DNA of 64,000 bases from Selenomonadales bacterium UBA7018. GTDB lineage: Bacteria > Bacillota > Negativicutes > Selenomonadales > Selenomonadaceae. Location: assembly GCA_002448305.1 (NCBI GenBank), contig DJWY01000016.1, positions 124,262 through 188,261 of the forward strand, in the 5' to 3' direction. This document shows, one piece after another, positions 1-8,045 of the stretch (position 1 is its first letter; each line of letters opens with the position of its first letter). Below the pieces are notes generated by a model, which was not told where the DNA came from, did no database searches, and saw only the letters and a program-made list of their open reading frames with translations. The translations under genes and the position numbers were made by a program.

Positions 1-330
1 ACTTGAACCGGAACTCGCGCCCGAATTTGAACCGGAATTTGCGCCCGAATTTGAGCCGGAACTTGCGCCAGAATTTGAACCGGAACTCGCGCCAGAATTT
101 GAACCGGAACTCGCGCCAGAATTTGAGCCGCTACTCTTGCTGTTATTAGCTCCTACGCTCGCTACCGAATCGCCAGAACTACCGAATAAATTTCCGACAG
201 AATCATCGAACCCGCCTTCAGAAAAGCCAACAAGAAATACTGCGACAACAAATCCGAATAATAAAGCGTATTCTAGTAAGCCTTGCCCCTTTTGCGAAAA
301 ATTTTTCATGGGAGAATGTGAAGCTTTCAT
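1..330 (-). CDS. Flp-type prepilin-like protein with low-complexity repeat tail (partial at left edge)
   Basis: The minus-strand frame is open from an ATG at 330 to the window edge (110 codons seen, no stop). A GGAGTG ribosome binding site lies just upstream. The N-terminus is a short basic leader ending KG, then QGLLEYALLFGFVVAVFLVG. This matches the Flp/Tad pilin processing pattern G|xxxxEY followed by a hydrophobic helix, as seen in many Firmicutes Flp-like prepilins. After about residue 65 the protein becomes the 24-bp-encoded SGSNSGAS repeat, which is not typical of Flp pilins and suggests a flexible surface spacer. No Tad secretion genes are visible in the window, although pilT and pilC homologues lie at 57-59 kb. 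The pilin assignment rests on the N-terminal motif only. Confidence 0.7.
   Translation of the reverse strand, partial: MKASHSPMKNFSQKGQGLLEYALLFGFVVAVFLVGFSEGGFDDSVGNLFGSSGDSVASVGANNSKSSGSNSGASSGSNSGASSGSNSGASSGSNSGANSGSNSGASSGSS
3..136. repeat. 24-bp tandem repeat inside a coding region
   Basis: Five full copies and one partial copy of a 24-bp unit run from position 3 to 136 with only a few substitutions between copies. On the minus strand the unit encodes the octapeptide SGSNSGAS with variants, forming the Ser/Gly/Asn/Ala-rich tail of the pilin-like protein that runs off the left edge. The unit length is a multiple of three, so gain or loss of copies would keep the frame. Confidence 0.9.
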
Positions 331-348
331 TTGAGACACTCCGATTTT

Positions 349-696
349 CTAAAGAAGATTATTAATCAGCTCGACAATTTGCGCGTCGCTCGGAATGCGG
401 TTGTCATCTTTCTTTGAGTAGATTTTCGCGAGATAAATTTTGTCAGCTATCGCAACGTAATACAAAAGACGAAAGCCGCCGGATTTACCGACATTGATTG
501 AAGAATTCGGCAGGCGGACTTTATAAACCGCCGTGTTCGCGGGAATGGAAAGACCTTCGAGTTTATCACCAATAAAATTCCCTATCTTAATTTCCTCAAC
601 GGCAGGCTTAATATCTGATTCAATCTTTAAATATTTTTTTCGACGCTTATAAAATTTAACGTCCTCCTTGAATTGCCGCGTCAGAATAATTTCCAT
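349..696 (-). CDS. RelE/ParE-superfamily toxin-like protein
   Basis: A 115-residue basic protein with the size and pattern of type II RelE/ParE-family mRNA interferase toxins: N-terminal strand EIILTRQFKEDVKFYKRRKK, a central basic stretch, then a strand-rich region with GGFRLLYYV and YLAKIYSKKDD. It overlaps the preceding small acidic gene by 41 bases, which is typical of antitoxin-toxin pairs. An AGGAGA ribosome binding site precedes the ATG at 696. The family would cleave ribosome-bound mRNA; that activity is inferred from family resemblance, since RelE catalytic residues vary widely. Distance to the pilin-like gene downstream is only 18 bases. Confidence 0.72.
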   Translation of the reverse strand: MEIILTRQFKEDVKFYKRRKKYLKIESDIKPAVEEIKIGNFIGDKLEGLSIPANTAVYKVRLPNSSINVGKSGGFRLLYYVAIADKIYLAKIYSKKDDNRIPSDAQIVELINNLL

Positions 697-844
697 TAAG
701 TTTCTCCTGCCTTTCCTCCTCTTCCATTTCGGCTAAAAATTCATCCCAAGTTTGTTTGGGAATCAAGCCCGCTTCCATAAGTTTGATTTCCCTAAAAGCT
801 TGCGCTAATGATTCCTCAAAGGGAAGACGTTCGTCGTTATCCAT
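656..844 (-). CDS. Small acidic protein, likely antitoxin partner
   Basis: A 62-residue acidic protein (MDNDERLPFEESLAQAFREI...), rich in Glu and predicted helical, encoded immediately before and overlapping the RelE-like toxin. I start it at the ATG at 844, because AAAGGAG lies seven bases upstream. A longer reading from 862 would place that Shine-Dalgarno sequence inside the coding region. No DNA-binding domain is obvious, so autoregulation cannot be claimed. The antitoxin role is inferred from size, charge, order and overlap with the toxin. The pair follows proC closely and may be co-transcribed with it. Confidence 0.65.
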   Translation of the reverse strand: MDNDERLPFEESLAQAFREIKLMEAGLIPKQTWDEFLAEMEEEERQEKLNGNYSDAAIQGGR

Positions 845-858
845 GCTAAAAACTCCTT

Positions 859-1641
859 TCAAAGCGATTTGGATTTTTCCGTCGCCGCAAGCACGGCTTC
901 AATCAGTGAGCTACGCACGCCGCCGCGCTCCATAACTCTGACGCCTTCAATCGTCGTGCCTGCAGGGCTTGTGACTTTGTCGCGCAAAATGTCGGGGTGT
1001 TCGCCCGATTGCAAAACCATTTTCGCCGCGCCCAAAAGTGTTTGTGCGGCAAGTTCAATCGCCATTGCTCGCGAAAGTCCCGCCGCAACGCCGCCGTCAG
1101 AAAGTGCGTCAATCATCAAGAACGCATAAGCCGGACCCGAACCGCTCAAGCCCGTTACCGCGTCCATTAATTTTTCTTCAACTTCAACAGTGCGTCCCAA
1201 TGTCGACCAGAAATTTTTAATCGTTTCGCCGTCACGAACGGCATTTTTATTTAGCGTGTAAGCCGTCATGCTCTCGCCGATTGAAACCGCGACGTTAGGC
1301 ATAATCCGAACGATTTTATTTTCAGGGAAAAATTTTTCGACGCTTGCAAGTTTCAAGCCCGCTACTGTGTAAGTTATCAAAGTCGACACGGGGATTTTAT
1401 TTTGCAACGCGGCGAAAGTTTCCATAGCGTCTTTAGGCTTGACCGCGATAATCAGCAAGTCAACCTTGTCAAGAAAATTTGCGTCCGTTGCGGCGTTGAC
1501 GCCATAGCGCGTAGAAAGTTCTTCGCAACGCGCCGCTCTTATCTCCGAAATGAAAATATCTTCAGGCGCAGAAATTTTTCCGCTAATGCCGCGCACGATT
1601 GATTCAGCAAGTGCGCCGCCGCCAATAAATCCGACCTTCAT
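859..1641 (-). CDS. proC: Pyrroline-5-carboxylate reductase
   Basis: A 260-residue protein of normal family length that reduces 1-pyrroline-5-carboxylate to L-proline with NAD(P)H, the last step of proline synthesis. The N-terminal Rossmann motif GFIGGGALAESIVRGI binds the cofactor. IIAVKP and VRIMPN follow in family order, and the C-terminal dimerisation domain shows TGLSGSGPAYAF and VTSPAGTTIEGV, the hallmark P5CR signature. Its ATG overlaps the stop of the UPF0291 gene by four bases, so the two are translationally coupled. A cytoplasmic decameric enzyme in other bacteria. Confidence 0.96.
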   Translation of the reverse strand: MKVGFIGGGALAESIVRGISGKISAPEDIFISEIRAARCEELSTRYGVNAATDANFLDKVDLLIIAVKPKDAMETFAALQNKIPVSTLITYTVAGLKLASVEKFFPENKIVRIMPNVAVSIGESMTAYTLNKNAVRDGETIKNFWSTLGRTVEVEEKLMDAVTGLSGSGPAYAFLMIDALSDGGVAAGLSRAMAIELAAQTLLGAAKMVLQSGEHPDILRDKVTSPAGTTIEGVRVMERGGVRSSLIEAVLAATEKSKSL

Positions 1642-1823
1642 TTTTTTACCTCCACGTCAACAATTTCTATGCTCTCAAGCAAGTTCGTCACTTGCCCGCG
1701 TATTGCTGCTAAATATATTTTGTAAAGTTCTTTTTGCTCGGCTAATTCTTCCGCCGTCAAGCCGACCGTGCGTTTCTTTCTTGCCAATTCGTTTATCCGC
1801 GCTAAAAGTTCCGGCGTTATCAT
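1638..1823 (-). CDS. UPF0291 (DUF896) family protein
   Basis: A 61-residue helical protein matching the DUF896/YnzC family of Firmicutes: MITPELLARINELARKKRTV, then LTAEELAEQKELYKIYLAAIRG. The family is a short helical hairpin of unknown biochemical function; some members are linked to the SOS regulon in Bacillus. The stop overlaps the proC start in an ATGA arrangement. Coding begins one base after the end of the FliB-like gene, so the three form a compact operon. Confidence 0.85.
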   Translation of the reverse strand: MITPELLARINELARKKRTVGLTAEELAEQKELYKIYLAAIRGQVTNLLESIEIVDVEVKK

Positions 1824-1824
1824 T

Positions 1825-2970
1825 TCAATCCCCCTTAAGTAAACTTTCCATTAAATCGAATGCGTCGTTCTTATCTTTTAAGTAGTCAAAAATTCGCCGA
1901 TGATTTATTTCGACGTGATTAAATTGCGTCGTGAACCAATTTGTTAGTGAAATTAAATTGTCCTTGTCAACTGGATTTTTCATGACCGCTAAAAGAAGCG
2001 TAATCTCAAAAATTTTATACTTTATAATGAAGACGCCAAAATTTTTTATAATTTGCCCTTCGTATCGCCACGGGTAACAGTTCAGGAAAAGTTCATTGAC
2101 AAGGAAATTTTCAAGGAAAGTCGCGTGCTCATCAAGAAAATTTTTTCTGAAGTGGCTTAGCTTTTCGTAATTCGCCGCGATTTTGGTTACAGCTTCCGTA
2201 AATTTTCCTTCGTCGTAAATTTCATCTGAGAGTTCAGCCATCATTGTGGAAAAATTTTTCGCGTCGAAGGAAATACTTTGAATCATACGCGGCACTTGCT
2301 CCGATAAAAATTTTTTCGACTCATAAGCCGAAGTTAATTTTATCAAAGCATCGTCGTCGAAAATTTCAGCTGAAGAAATTTCGTCGAGCCGGTCTAGGAA
2401 AAATCCGAGCATAATTAATCTTTGGTCGATTGAAAGCGTGCGTTCCTGCAAAATTGAAATCATCGCGGCTTGAATGTCTATTACATGCGCCAAAATTTTT
2501 TCGTCTAGGTGTACGGGATTTACTAAAGTTCTTTTGCCGCCGTGAATTTTTTCCGACACTTCGACAAGTTCAAACTTCATCGGCTCGGCTTGAAATAAAA
2601 TTTTCTCCGCCGCTACCGGACAACTTAAAGCTAGTGAGCGTTCAAAAAATTTTCCAAAGTGAGTTGTCACGCGGGGATAACTTTTGCAAGTCAGCGATAA
2701 AAAATCTTCGCCGTGTTCGAGTTGCAATCGACATAATTTTTTATCCGTAAGGAACGGGCAAGGGTGTTTTATTAGCAAATATTTTCCTTTCTGCTCGTTG
2801 AATTTAAAGTGCTGGGCAATGGCGGGCGCAACTTGCAAATATTTTTTATAAGTCGCTTCGTCAACGTCGATATTCCAACCGCGCTCGCAACAATTATTAT
2901 TACATTTGGACGAGTCGCAGACAAATTCGTTGACGTATTGCGGCTGAAAGTAAAGATATTTTTGCAACAT
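1825..2970 (-). CDS. FliB-family lysine N-methylase-like protein
   Basis: A 381-residue protein resembling flagellin lysine-N-methylase FliB. The N-terminal half carries the cysteine pattern of the family: CDSSKCNNNCCERGW near residues 18-32, CPFL near 71, LCRLQLEHG near 80, and LTCKSYPR near 95, proposed to hold a metal or Fe-S cluster. The C-terminal half is helical and less conserved. The family methylates surface-exposed lysines on flagellin in Salmonella, but homologues are common in Firmicutes and need not act on flagellin. No flagellar gene is in the window, so the substrate is unknown. A GGAGGAG ribosome binding site precedes the ATG. Confidence 0.8.
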   Translation of the reverse strand: MLQKYLYFQPQYVNEFVCDSSKCNNNCCERGWNIDVDEATYKKYLQVAPAIAQHFKFNEQKGKYLLIKHPCPFLTDKKLCRLQLEHGEDFLSLTCKSYPRVTTHFGKFFERSLALSCPVAAEKILFQAEPMKFELVEVSEKIHGGKRTLVNPVHLDEKILAHVIDIQAAMISILQERTLSIDQRLIMLGFFLDRLDEISSAEIFDDDALIKLTSAYESKKFLSEQVPRMIQSISFDAKNFSTMMAELSDEIYDEGKFTEAVTKIAANYEKLSHFRKNFLDEHATFLENFLVNELFLNCYPWRYEGQIIKNFGVFIIKYKIFEITLLLAVMKNPVDKDNLISLTNWFTTQFNHVEINHRRIFDYLKDKNDAFDLMESLLKGD

Positions 2971-2994
2971 AAACTCCTCCGAAAAATTTTTGCA

Positions 2995-3023
2995 AGTATA
3001 TCACGCGAAAAATTTTTTGTCAC
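2995..3023 (-). promoter_or_regulatory. Sigma-A-like promoter for the FliB-like/proC operon
   Basis: On the minus strand GTGACA (3023-3018) and TATACT (3000-2995) are separated by 17 bases, 25 bases before the ATG at 2970. It lies back-to-back with the dprA promoter. Confidence 0.6.
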
Positions 3024-3038
3024 TTAGCGTCTAAAAAT

Positions 3039-3066
3039 TTGCAGGAAAAATATTTTGTGGTATTAT
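3039..3066 (+). promoter_or_regulatory. Sigma-A-like promoter for dprA
   Basis: TTGCAG and TATTAT are separated by 16 bases, about 38 bases before the dprA ATG. It diverges from the FliB-like promoter. Confidence 0.55.
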
Positions 3067-3081
3067 ACGGCGCGTAAAAGC

Positions 3082-3103
3082 AATTAGGAATTAGGGATTG
3101 GGA
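3082..3103. repeat. Heptanucleotide repeat (AATTAGG-type)
   Basis: Three successive 7-mers AATTAGG, AATTAGG, GATTGGG sit directly before the dprA start. The same unit in reverse orientation makes a longer array at 50385-50433. Confidence 0.6.
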
Positions 3104-4396
3104 ATGGAAAAATATTATATGGCGGCAATGGGCGGCGCAGAGGGTTTCGGCAACCGGAGCATCAAAAAGCTTGTTGATTTTTGCGGCAGTGCTAAAGAGG
3201 CGTGGTCGGCTGATATTGATGATTTGATTCATGCGGGCGTTCAGCCTAAACCGCTCAATGCTTTTATAGAATTTCGCGGCAAGCACCCAAATGCGCCCGA
3301 AAAGCTCATTAAATATTGCGAGCGGCACGAGTTCAATTTGTGTTCGTTTTACGACGAAGATTATCCGCCAATTCTTAAAGAGCTAAATAAGGATACGTCG
3401 CCAATGTTTTTCTATTATCGCGGGAAATTGGAGCCACGCGCCGAAAGGATTGGGATTGTTGGTTCGCGAGAAAATACGCAATACGGGCAGAACGTCGCGT
3501 TAGAGTTGGGCGAAGAGCTTGCGGCGGCGGGCTTAACGGTCGTCAGCGGCGCGGCTCGCGGCATTGATACTTTCGCTCATCGCGGAGCATTGAAAACGGG
3601 TAGAACTGTCGCAGTTTTGGGTTGCGGAATAGAGATTGCTTTTCGTAGCGGGAAGAAAAAATTTTTCGAGCAGATGATTGAGCGGGGCGTTGTCCTTAGC
3701 GAATTTCCTCCGCAACTTCCGCCAAATCAAGGAACTTTTCCTCCGCGCAATAGAATTATCGCGGGGCTTTGCAGAGGAATTATCGTCGTGGAAGCCGGCA
3801 AGAAAAGCGGCGCACTTATAACGAGCGATTTAGCTCTTGGTTATGATAGAGATGTTTTTGCTATTCCCGGACAGATTTATTCAGAAAAAAGTATTGGTTG
3901 CAACGATTTGATTCGCGCCGGCGCGACGTTGATTAAAAATGCGCAGGACGTTCTTGACGAATACAAAATAAAAAAAGCCGCGTCCATTATCAAAACGGCT
4001 AAAGTTGAAGGCATTGCGGCGAAAGTTTTAGATATAATTCCTTCCGACAAATTTATAACCGACGATGAAATTTTGGAGCGGATTGACGAAATAAATCCGA
4101 ATGAATTGCCGAATATTATGATAGAGCTTGAGCAGAAAAAATGCGTTGTTGAAAAGAACGGGCGATATAAAAAGATTGAGCCTAAAAATAAAATCGTCAA
4201 GGCGGCTAAAGTCGAAGGCGTCGCAGCAAAAGTTTTGGAAATAATCCCATTCGACAATTTTATAACCGACGAAGGCATTTTAGAGCAAATAGAAGAAGTT
4301 AATCCAAATGAATTGCCCGGAATAATGCTTGAACTTGAAATGAAAGGTTGCGTCAATGAAGACGCTGGACGATATAAACGCAAGGTAGGAGGTTGA
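3104..4396 (+). CDS. dprA: DNA-processing protein DprA with duplicated C-terminal winged helix
   Basis: DprA loads RecA onto incoming single-stranded DNA during natural transformation. The Rossmann-fold core is clear: GIVGSRENTQYGQ, SGAARGIDTFAHRGAL, AVLGCGI, SEFPP, FPPRNRIIAGL, VVEAGKKSGALITSDLAL, then FAIPGQ. After the core come two copies of a roughly 75-residue winged-helix module (about residues 295-360 and 365-430). Each begins with a KAAKVEGVAAKVLEIIP-like motif and ends in RYK. Family members usually have one. I choose the ATG at 3104 rather than the upstream in-frame TTG at 3098. The gene heads a dprA-topA-trmFO-hslVU cluster. Confidence 0.95.
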   Translation: MEKYYMAAMGGAEGFGNRSIKKLVDFCGSAKEAWSADIDDLIHAGVQPKPLNAFIEFRGKHPNAPEKLIKYCERHEFNLCSFYDEDYPPILKELNKDTSPMFFYYRGKLEPRAERIGIVGSRENTQYGQNVALELGEELAAAGLTVVSGAARGIDTFAHRGALKTGRTVAVLGCGIEIAFRSGKKKFFEQMIERGVVLSEFPPQLPPNQGTFPPRNRIIAGLCRGIIVVEAGKKSGALITSDLALGYDRDVFAIPGQIYSEKSIGCNDLIRAGATLIKNAQDVLDEYKIKKAASIIKTAKVEGIAAKVLDIIPSDKFITDDEILERIDEINPNELPNIMIELEQKKCVVEKNGRYKKIEPKNKIVKAAKVEGVAAKVLEIIPFDNFITDEGILEQIEEVNPNELPGIMLELEMKGCVNEDAGRYKRKVGG

Positions 4397-4400
4397 AGCG

Positions 4401-6104
4401 GTGGCAGAAAAAACTTTAAAGTCAGTGATACTCGTTGAGAGCACGGCGAAAGCACGGACGCTAAGAAAATTTGTCGGGAGACCGTATTCAGTAATGGCAA
4501 CGGACGGATTCTTAAAGGATTTGCCCAAAAGCCGAATTGGAGTTGACGACAATTACCAGCCGGATTATATCACGGTGCGCGGAAAGGGAACGTTACTTGC
4601 CGACCTAAAGCGCGAAACGCTGAACGCACGGAGAATTTTTTTCGCAACTAATCCCGACGCGCAAGGGGAATTTTTAGCGCGGCAGTATTGCGAACTTTTC
4701 GGGGTTAATCCGAAATCGCATTGCCGAATTTGGCTTGAGGAGTTGACGCGGGAAAATTACAAAGCGGCATTCGAGGCGGCGCGACCGATTGATAATAATT
4801 TGGCGGACGCCTTTCAAACAAAACAGCTGATTGATAAATATGTCAGCCACAAAGTCGGGGAATATCTTTCGCGAAAAATTTGGCGTGGCGTAAAAGTCGG
4901 GCGGTTCCGTGCAATGCTCTTGAAACTAATCGCCGAGCCGTCAAGCGAAAAAATTTTAACAATCAGAAATGTTTTGACAGAGGCAACGTTGCAAGAACTT
5001 GCGGTGAAGGAATTAAATTTTTCGGTAGCACGGACGAGGATACTTGCCGAGCAACTTTACGAAGGAATTAATTTTGAGGCGGCAGGCTGTGGCGGCTTGA
5101 TAACTTATCCTCATGGCGGCGAAATTTCCTTAACGAGCGAACGCCGCGAGCCAGCCGCAGTTCAGGAATATTTGAGCGACTATCAATTCAAACTTTACGA
5201 GCTAATTTATTCGCGGCTCACGAGCGGGAAAATCCCTGCTAGCTATGAACTTAACGGAGTAATTAACGACGCGGCTCTAATGGCGAAATTTGACGCGCTA
5301 GGAATTGATTGGGCTGATTTTTATTCGGTCGGTATTGCTAGCCTTATCAAGCGCAAATATATCACGGCGGAAAATTCAACTTATAAAGTTACAGCTTTGG
5401 GCGAACGGGTACTTGACGCGATTAAAATTTTTGGTGACGAAATTTTCAGTGCCGAAACTTATAACGAAGTCACCGCGCAGGTTAGCGAAGTCGCAACGGG
5501 CAAGGCGAGAAAAATTTCCGTTATAGAAAATTACTGCGCGAAGTTCAACGCGAAATTTGATGAGGCTATGGCGTCTTTAGGAGAAAATGCCGCGCCGCAA
5601 AGCGAGCCTGTTGAAGAGTCTGAAGAAGTTTGCGAGAAGTGCGGACGGAAAATGTTAATTCGGCACGGACGTTACGGAACGTTTTTAGCGTGTTCGGGCT
5701 ATCCGGAGTGCAAGAACACTAAGCCGCTACTTGAATATCTCGATAAAAAATGTCCGAAATGCGGCGGGCGATTGGCAAAGCGTTCACTTAATCGCGGGCG
5801 AATTTTTTACTGTTGCGAAAATTCTCCGCAATGCGACTTCGCGACTTGGGACGAGCCGCAAAATTTAACTTGCAAAGTCTGCGGGGCGACGATGTTTGCT
5901 CACAAGTTCAAAGACCGTGCGCCGATGTATTATTGCGGCAATGAAAATTGTTCGTCGCGGGCAAATCACCCCATGAATAAAATTTTGGCGGAAATAAAAC
6001 ACCGTGCCGAACTTCGCAGGGAACGCAAGGAGAAATTAGCAGCTAAGGCGGCGGAAAAAGTTACTAAGCCTAAAAAATCTGCGCGGGTTACTTTTAAAAA
6101 GTAA
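4401..6104 (+). CDS. Degenerate topoisomerase I homologue with intact zinc ribbons
   Basis: This 567-residue protein sits where Firmicutes encode topA and aligns with it end to end, but the catalytic core is altered. The TOPRIM start VILVESTAKA keeps its Glu and Lys. The usual DxDxEGE acids read NPDAQGE, so two of three metal-binding acids are lost. The tyrosine motif reads GLITYPHGGE instead of ITYMRTDS, keeping Tyr but losing the Arg. The HEAIRP and GRPSTYA motifs are absent, and about 90-100 residues of the gate between GRFRAML and TLQELA are missing. Three C-terminal zinc ribbons (Cys4 sets from about residues 408, 450 and 491) look intact. GTG start with AGGAGG at 4387. Relaxation activity seems unlikely; DNA or RNA binding is plausible. 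Confidence 0.85.
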   Translation: MAEKTLKSVILVESTAKARTLRKFVGRPYSVMATDGFLKDLPKSRIGVDDNYQPDYITVRGKGTLLADLKRETLNARRIFFATNPDAQGEFLARQYCELFGVNPKSHCRIWLEELTRENYKAAFEAARPIDNNLADAFQTKQLIDKYVSHKVGEYLSRKIWRGVKVGRFRAMLLKLIAEPSSEKILTIRNVLTEATLQELAVKELNFSVARTRILAEQLYEGINFEAAGCGGLITYPHGGEISLTSERREPAAVQEYLSDYQFKLYELIYSRLTSGKIPASYELNGVINDAALMAKFDALGIDWADFYSVGIASLIKRKYITAENSTYKVTALGERVLDAIKIFGDEIFSAETYNEVTAQVSEVATGKARKISVIENYCAKFNAKFDEAMASLGENAAPQSEPVEESEEVCEKCGRKMLIRHGRYGTFLACSGYPECKNTKPLLEYLDKKCPKCGGRLAKRSLNRGRIFYCCENSPQCDFATWDEPQNLTCKVCGATMFAHKFKDRAPMYYCGNENCSSRANHPMNKILAEIKHRAELRRERKEKLAAKAAEKVTKPKKSARVTFKK

Positions 6105-6190
6105 CCAAACATTGAGCGCATTGCAACGTTTCAAAGTTCGGACGAAATCGCCGCGCCTGAACAATTTGTAATAAATTTGGGGGCAAAGTT

Positions 6191-7489
6191 TTGAAAAAAA
6201 TTCACATAATCGGCGCGGGGCTTGCCGGCTCAGAGGCGGCTTGGCAAGTCGCTAAACATGGCGTCGAAGTCGTCTTGCACGAAATGCGCCCGACTAAAAA
6301 AACGCCCGCGCATAAAACCGCTAATTTCGCCGAGCTTGTCTGCAGTAATTCACTTCGGGCGGCAAGCTTGTCAAATGCTGTCGGTGTTCTAAAAGAGGAA
6401 ATGCGCCGTCTCGATTCTGTAATAATGGCGGCGGCTGATTCAACTAAAATTCCTGCGGGCGGTGCGTTGGCTGTAGACCGCGAAGAGTTCGGAAAATTTA
6501 TCACTGCAAAAATTAAATCCGTCGCTAACGTCGTCGAAGAAGAAGTTACAAGCCTTGACGCTTTGGACGGCATTATAATTATCGCGAGCGGACCTTTGAC
6601 GGCGGGCGCACTTGCCGACGAAATTAAGCGGCTCACCGGCGGCGACGATTTTTATTTCTATGACGCGGCGGCTCCTATCGTCACGTTTGATTCAATCGAT
6701 TTTGATAAAGCCTTCAAAGCTTCCCGCTACGACAAGGGCGCGGACGATTCTTATATAAATTGCCCTATGACCCGCGAAGAATATTTGAACTTTCGCGCAG
6801 AACTTATCGCCGCCGAAAAGACTAAGCCGCACGATTTCGAGCAGGAAATTTTCTTTGAAGGTTGTTTACCCGTCGAAGTTTTAGCAGCTCGCGGCGAAGA
6901 TACTATGCGCTTTGGAAATTTAAAGCCGGTTGGCTTAATCGACCCGCGCACCGGCAAAACTCCTTATGCCGTTGTACAACTTCGCCAGGACAATCGCGAG
7001 GCGACGCTTTATAATCTTGTCGGCTTTCAAACGCATTTGACTTGGGGCGAACAAAAGCGCGTTTTCAAAATGATTCCCGGACTTGAGGCGGCAGAGTTCG
7101 TGCGCTATGGCGTTATGCACAGGAACACCTACATTAATTCGCCAAAAGTTTTACTGCCGACATTCCAGCTTAAAAGTTCGCCGGAAATATTTTTCGCGGG
7201 ACAAATTACGGGCGTCGAAGGTTATGTTGAGTCAGCGGCGGCAGGACTAATGGCGGGCGTCAACGCGGCGCGACTTGCTAAAAATTTAGAACCGATAATT
7301 TTCCCGCCGACGACTTGTCACGGAGCCTTAGCGCATTACATAACAAGCGCAGTTGCGAAAAATTTTCAGCCAATGAATATAACATTCGGACTGTTGCCGC
7401 CGCTTGAATCTAAGACGCCTAAAAAATTCCGCAAGGAAAAGCTTGCAGAACGCGCTTTAACTGATATAGAAAAATTGAACAGGAGTTGA
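6191..7489 (+). CDS. trmFO: Methylenetetrahydrofolate-tRNA (uracil-54) methyltransferase TrmFO
   Basis: A 432-residue flavoprotein that makes ribothymidine at position 54 of tRNA using methylene-tetrahydrofolate and FADH2. The N-terminal dinucleotide-binding motif [18 protein letters not shown] and the family signature LVCSNSLR followed by [12 protein letters not shown] are present. Later motifs include [23 protein letters not shown] split by normal spacing, VVQLRQDN and [20 protein letters not shown] start, 86 bases after the topA-like gene. The gene stands in its usual Firmicutes position before hslV; the xerC often found here is absent. Confidence 0.96.
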   Translation: MKKIHIIGAGLAGSEAAWQVAKHGVEVVLHEMRPTKKTPAHKTANFAELVCSNSLRAASLSNAVGVLKEEMRRLDSVIMAAADSTKIPAGGALAVDREEFGKFITAKIKSVANVVEEEVTSLDALDGIIIIASGPLTAGALADEIKRLTGGDDFYFYDAAAPIVTFDSIDFDKAFKASRYDKGADDSYINCPMTREEYLNFRAELIAAEKTKPHDFEQEIFFEGCLPVEVLAARGEDTMRFGNLKPVGLIDPRTGKTPYAVVQLRQDNREATLYNLVGFQTHLTWGEQKRVFKMIPGLEAAEFVRYGVMHRNTYINSPKVLLPTFQLKSSPEIFFAGQITGVEGYVESAAAGLMAGVNAARLAKNLEPIIFPPTTCHGALAHYITSAVAKNFQPMNITFGLLPPLESKTPKKFRKEKLAERALTDIEKLNRS

Positions 7490-7494
7490 TATAA

Positions 7495-8031
7495 ATGGAA
7501 TTTCACGCAACGACGATAGTAGCTGTGAAAAGGAATGGAAAAGTTGCGATTGCGGGCGACGGGCAAGTTACCTTCGGCAATTCAACTGTCATGAAATCGA
7601 CGGCTAAGAAAGTTCGCCGCCTTTATCACGACAAAATTATTGCGGGGTTCGCGGGTTCAGTCGCCGACGCCTTCACGCTGTTTGAAAAATTTGAGGAGAA
7701 ACTCGAATCAACACACGGGCATTTAATGCGGGCGGCGGTCGCGCTTGCTAAAGATTGGCGCACCGATAAAATTTTGCGTCGCTTGGAAGCTTTGCTGTTG
7801 GTTGCTGATAAGGATACGATTTTGCTTTTATCCGGCAACGGCGAAGTCATAGAGCCTGATGGCGACGTTGCGGCAATCGGTTCGGGCGGCTTTTACGCTT
7901 TGGCGGCGGCGCGAGCCTTAATCGCTCATACCGATATGATAGCAACCGACATTGCAAAGGAATCACTGTCAATAGCGGCTGATATTTGCGTCTTCACCAA
8001 CCAAAATATCATTGTGGAAGAACTCAACTGA
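7495..8031 (+). CDS. hslV: ATP-dependent protease proteolytic subunit HslV
   Basis: A 178-residue threonine peptidase subunit of the HslUV (ClpYQ) protease. The N-terminus [11 protein letters not shown] would be processed to expose a catalytic Thr, as in other Firmicutes ClpQ proteins. [28 protein letters not shown] and SGNGEV follow in the expected places. It is six bases after trmFO and 14 bases before hslU, so the three are almost certainly one transcript. Confidence 0.96.
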   Translation: MEFHATTIVAVKRNGKVAIAGDGQVTFGNSTVMKSTAKKVRRLYHDKIIAGFAGSVADAFTLFEKFEEKLESTHGHLMRAAVALAKDWRTDKILRRLEALLLVADKDTILLLSGNGEVIEPDGDVAAIGSGGFYALAAARALIAHTDMIATDIAKESLSIAADICVFTNQNIIVEELN

Positions 8032-8045
8032 GGAGGATATATTTA

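Noticed and set aside
1..136. CRISPR array at the left edge
   Set aside because: The 24-bp units are directly adjacent with no spacers and are in frame with a pilin-like protein, so this is a coding tandem repeat.
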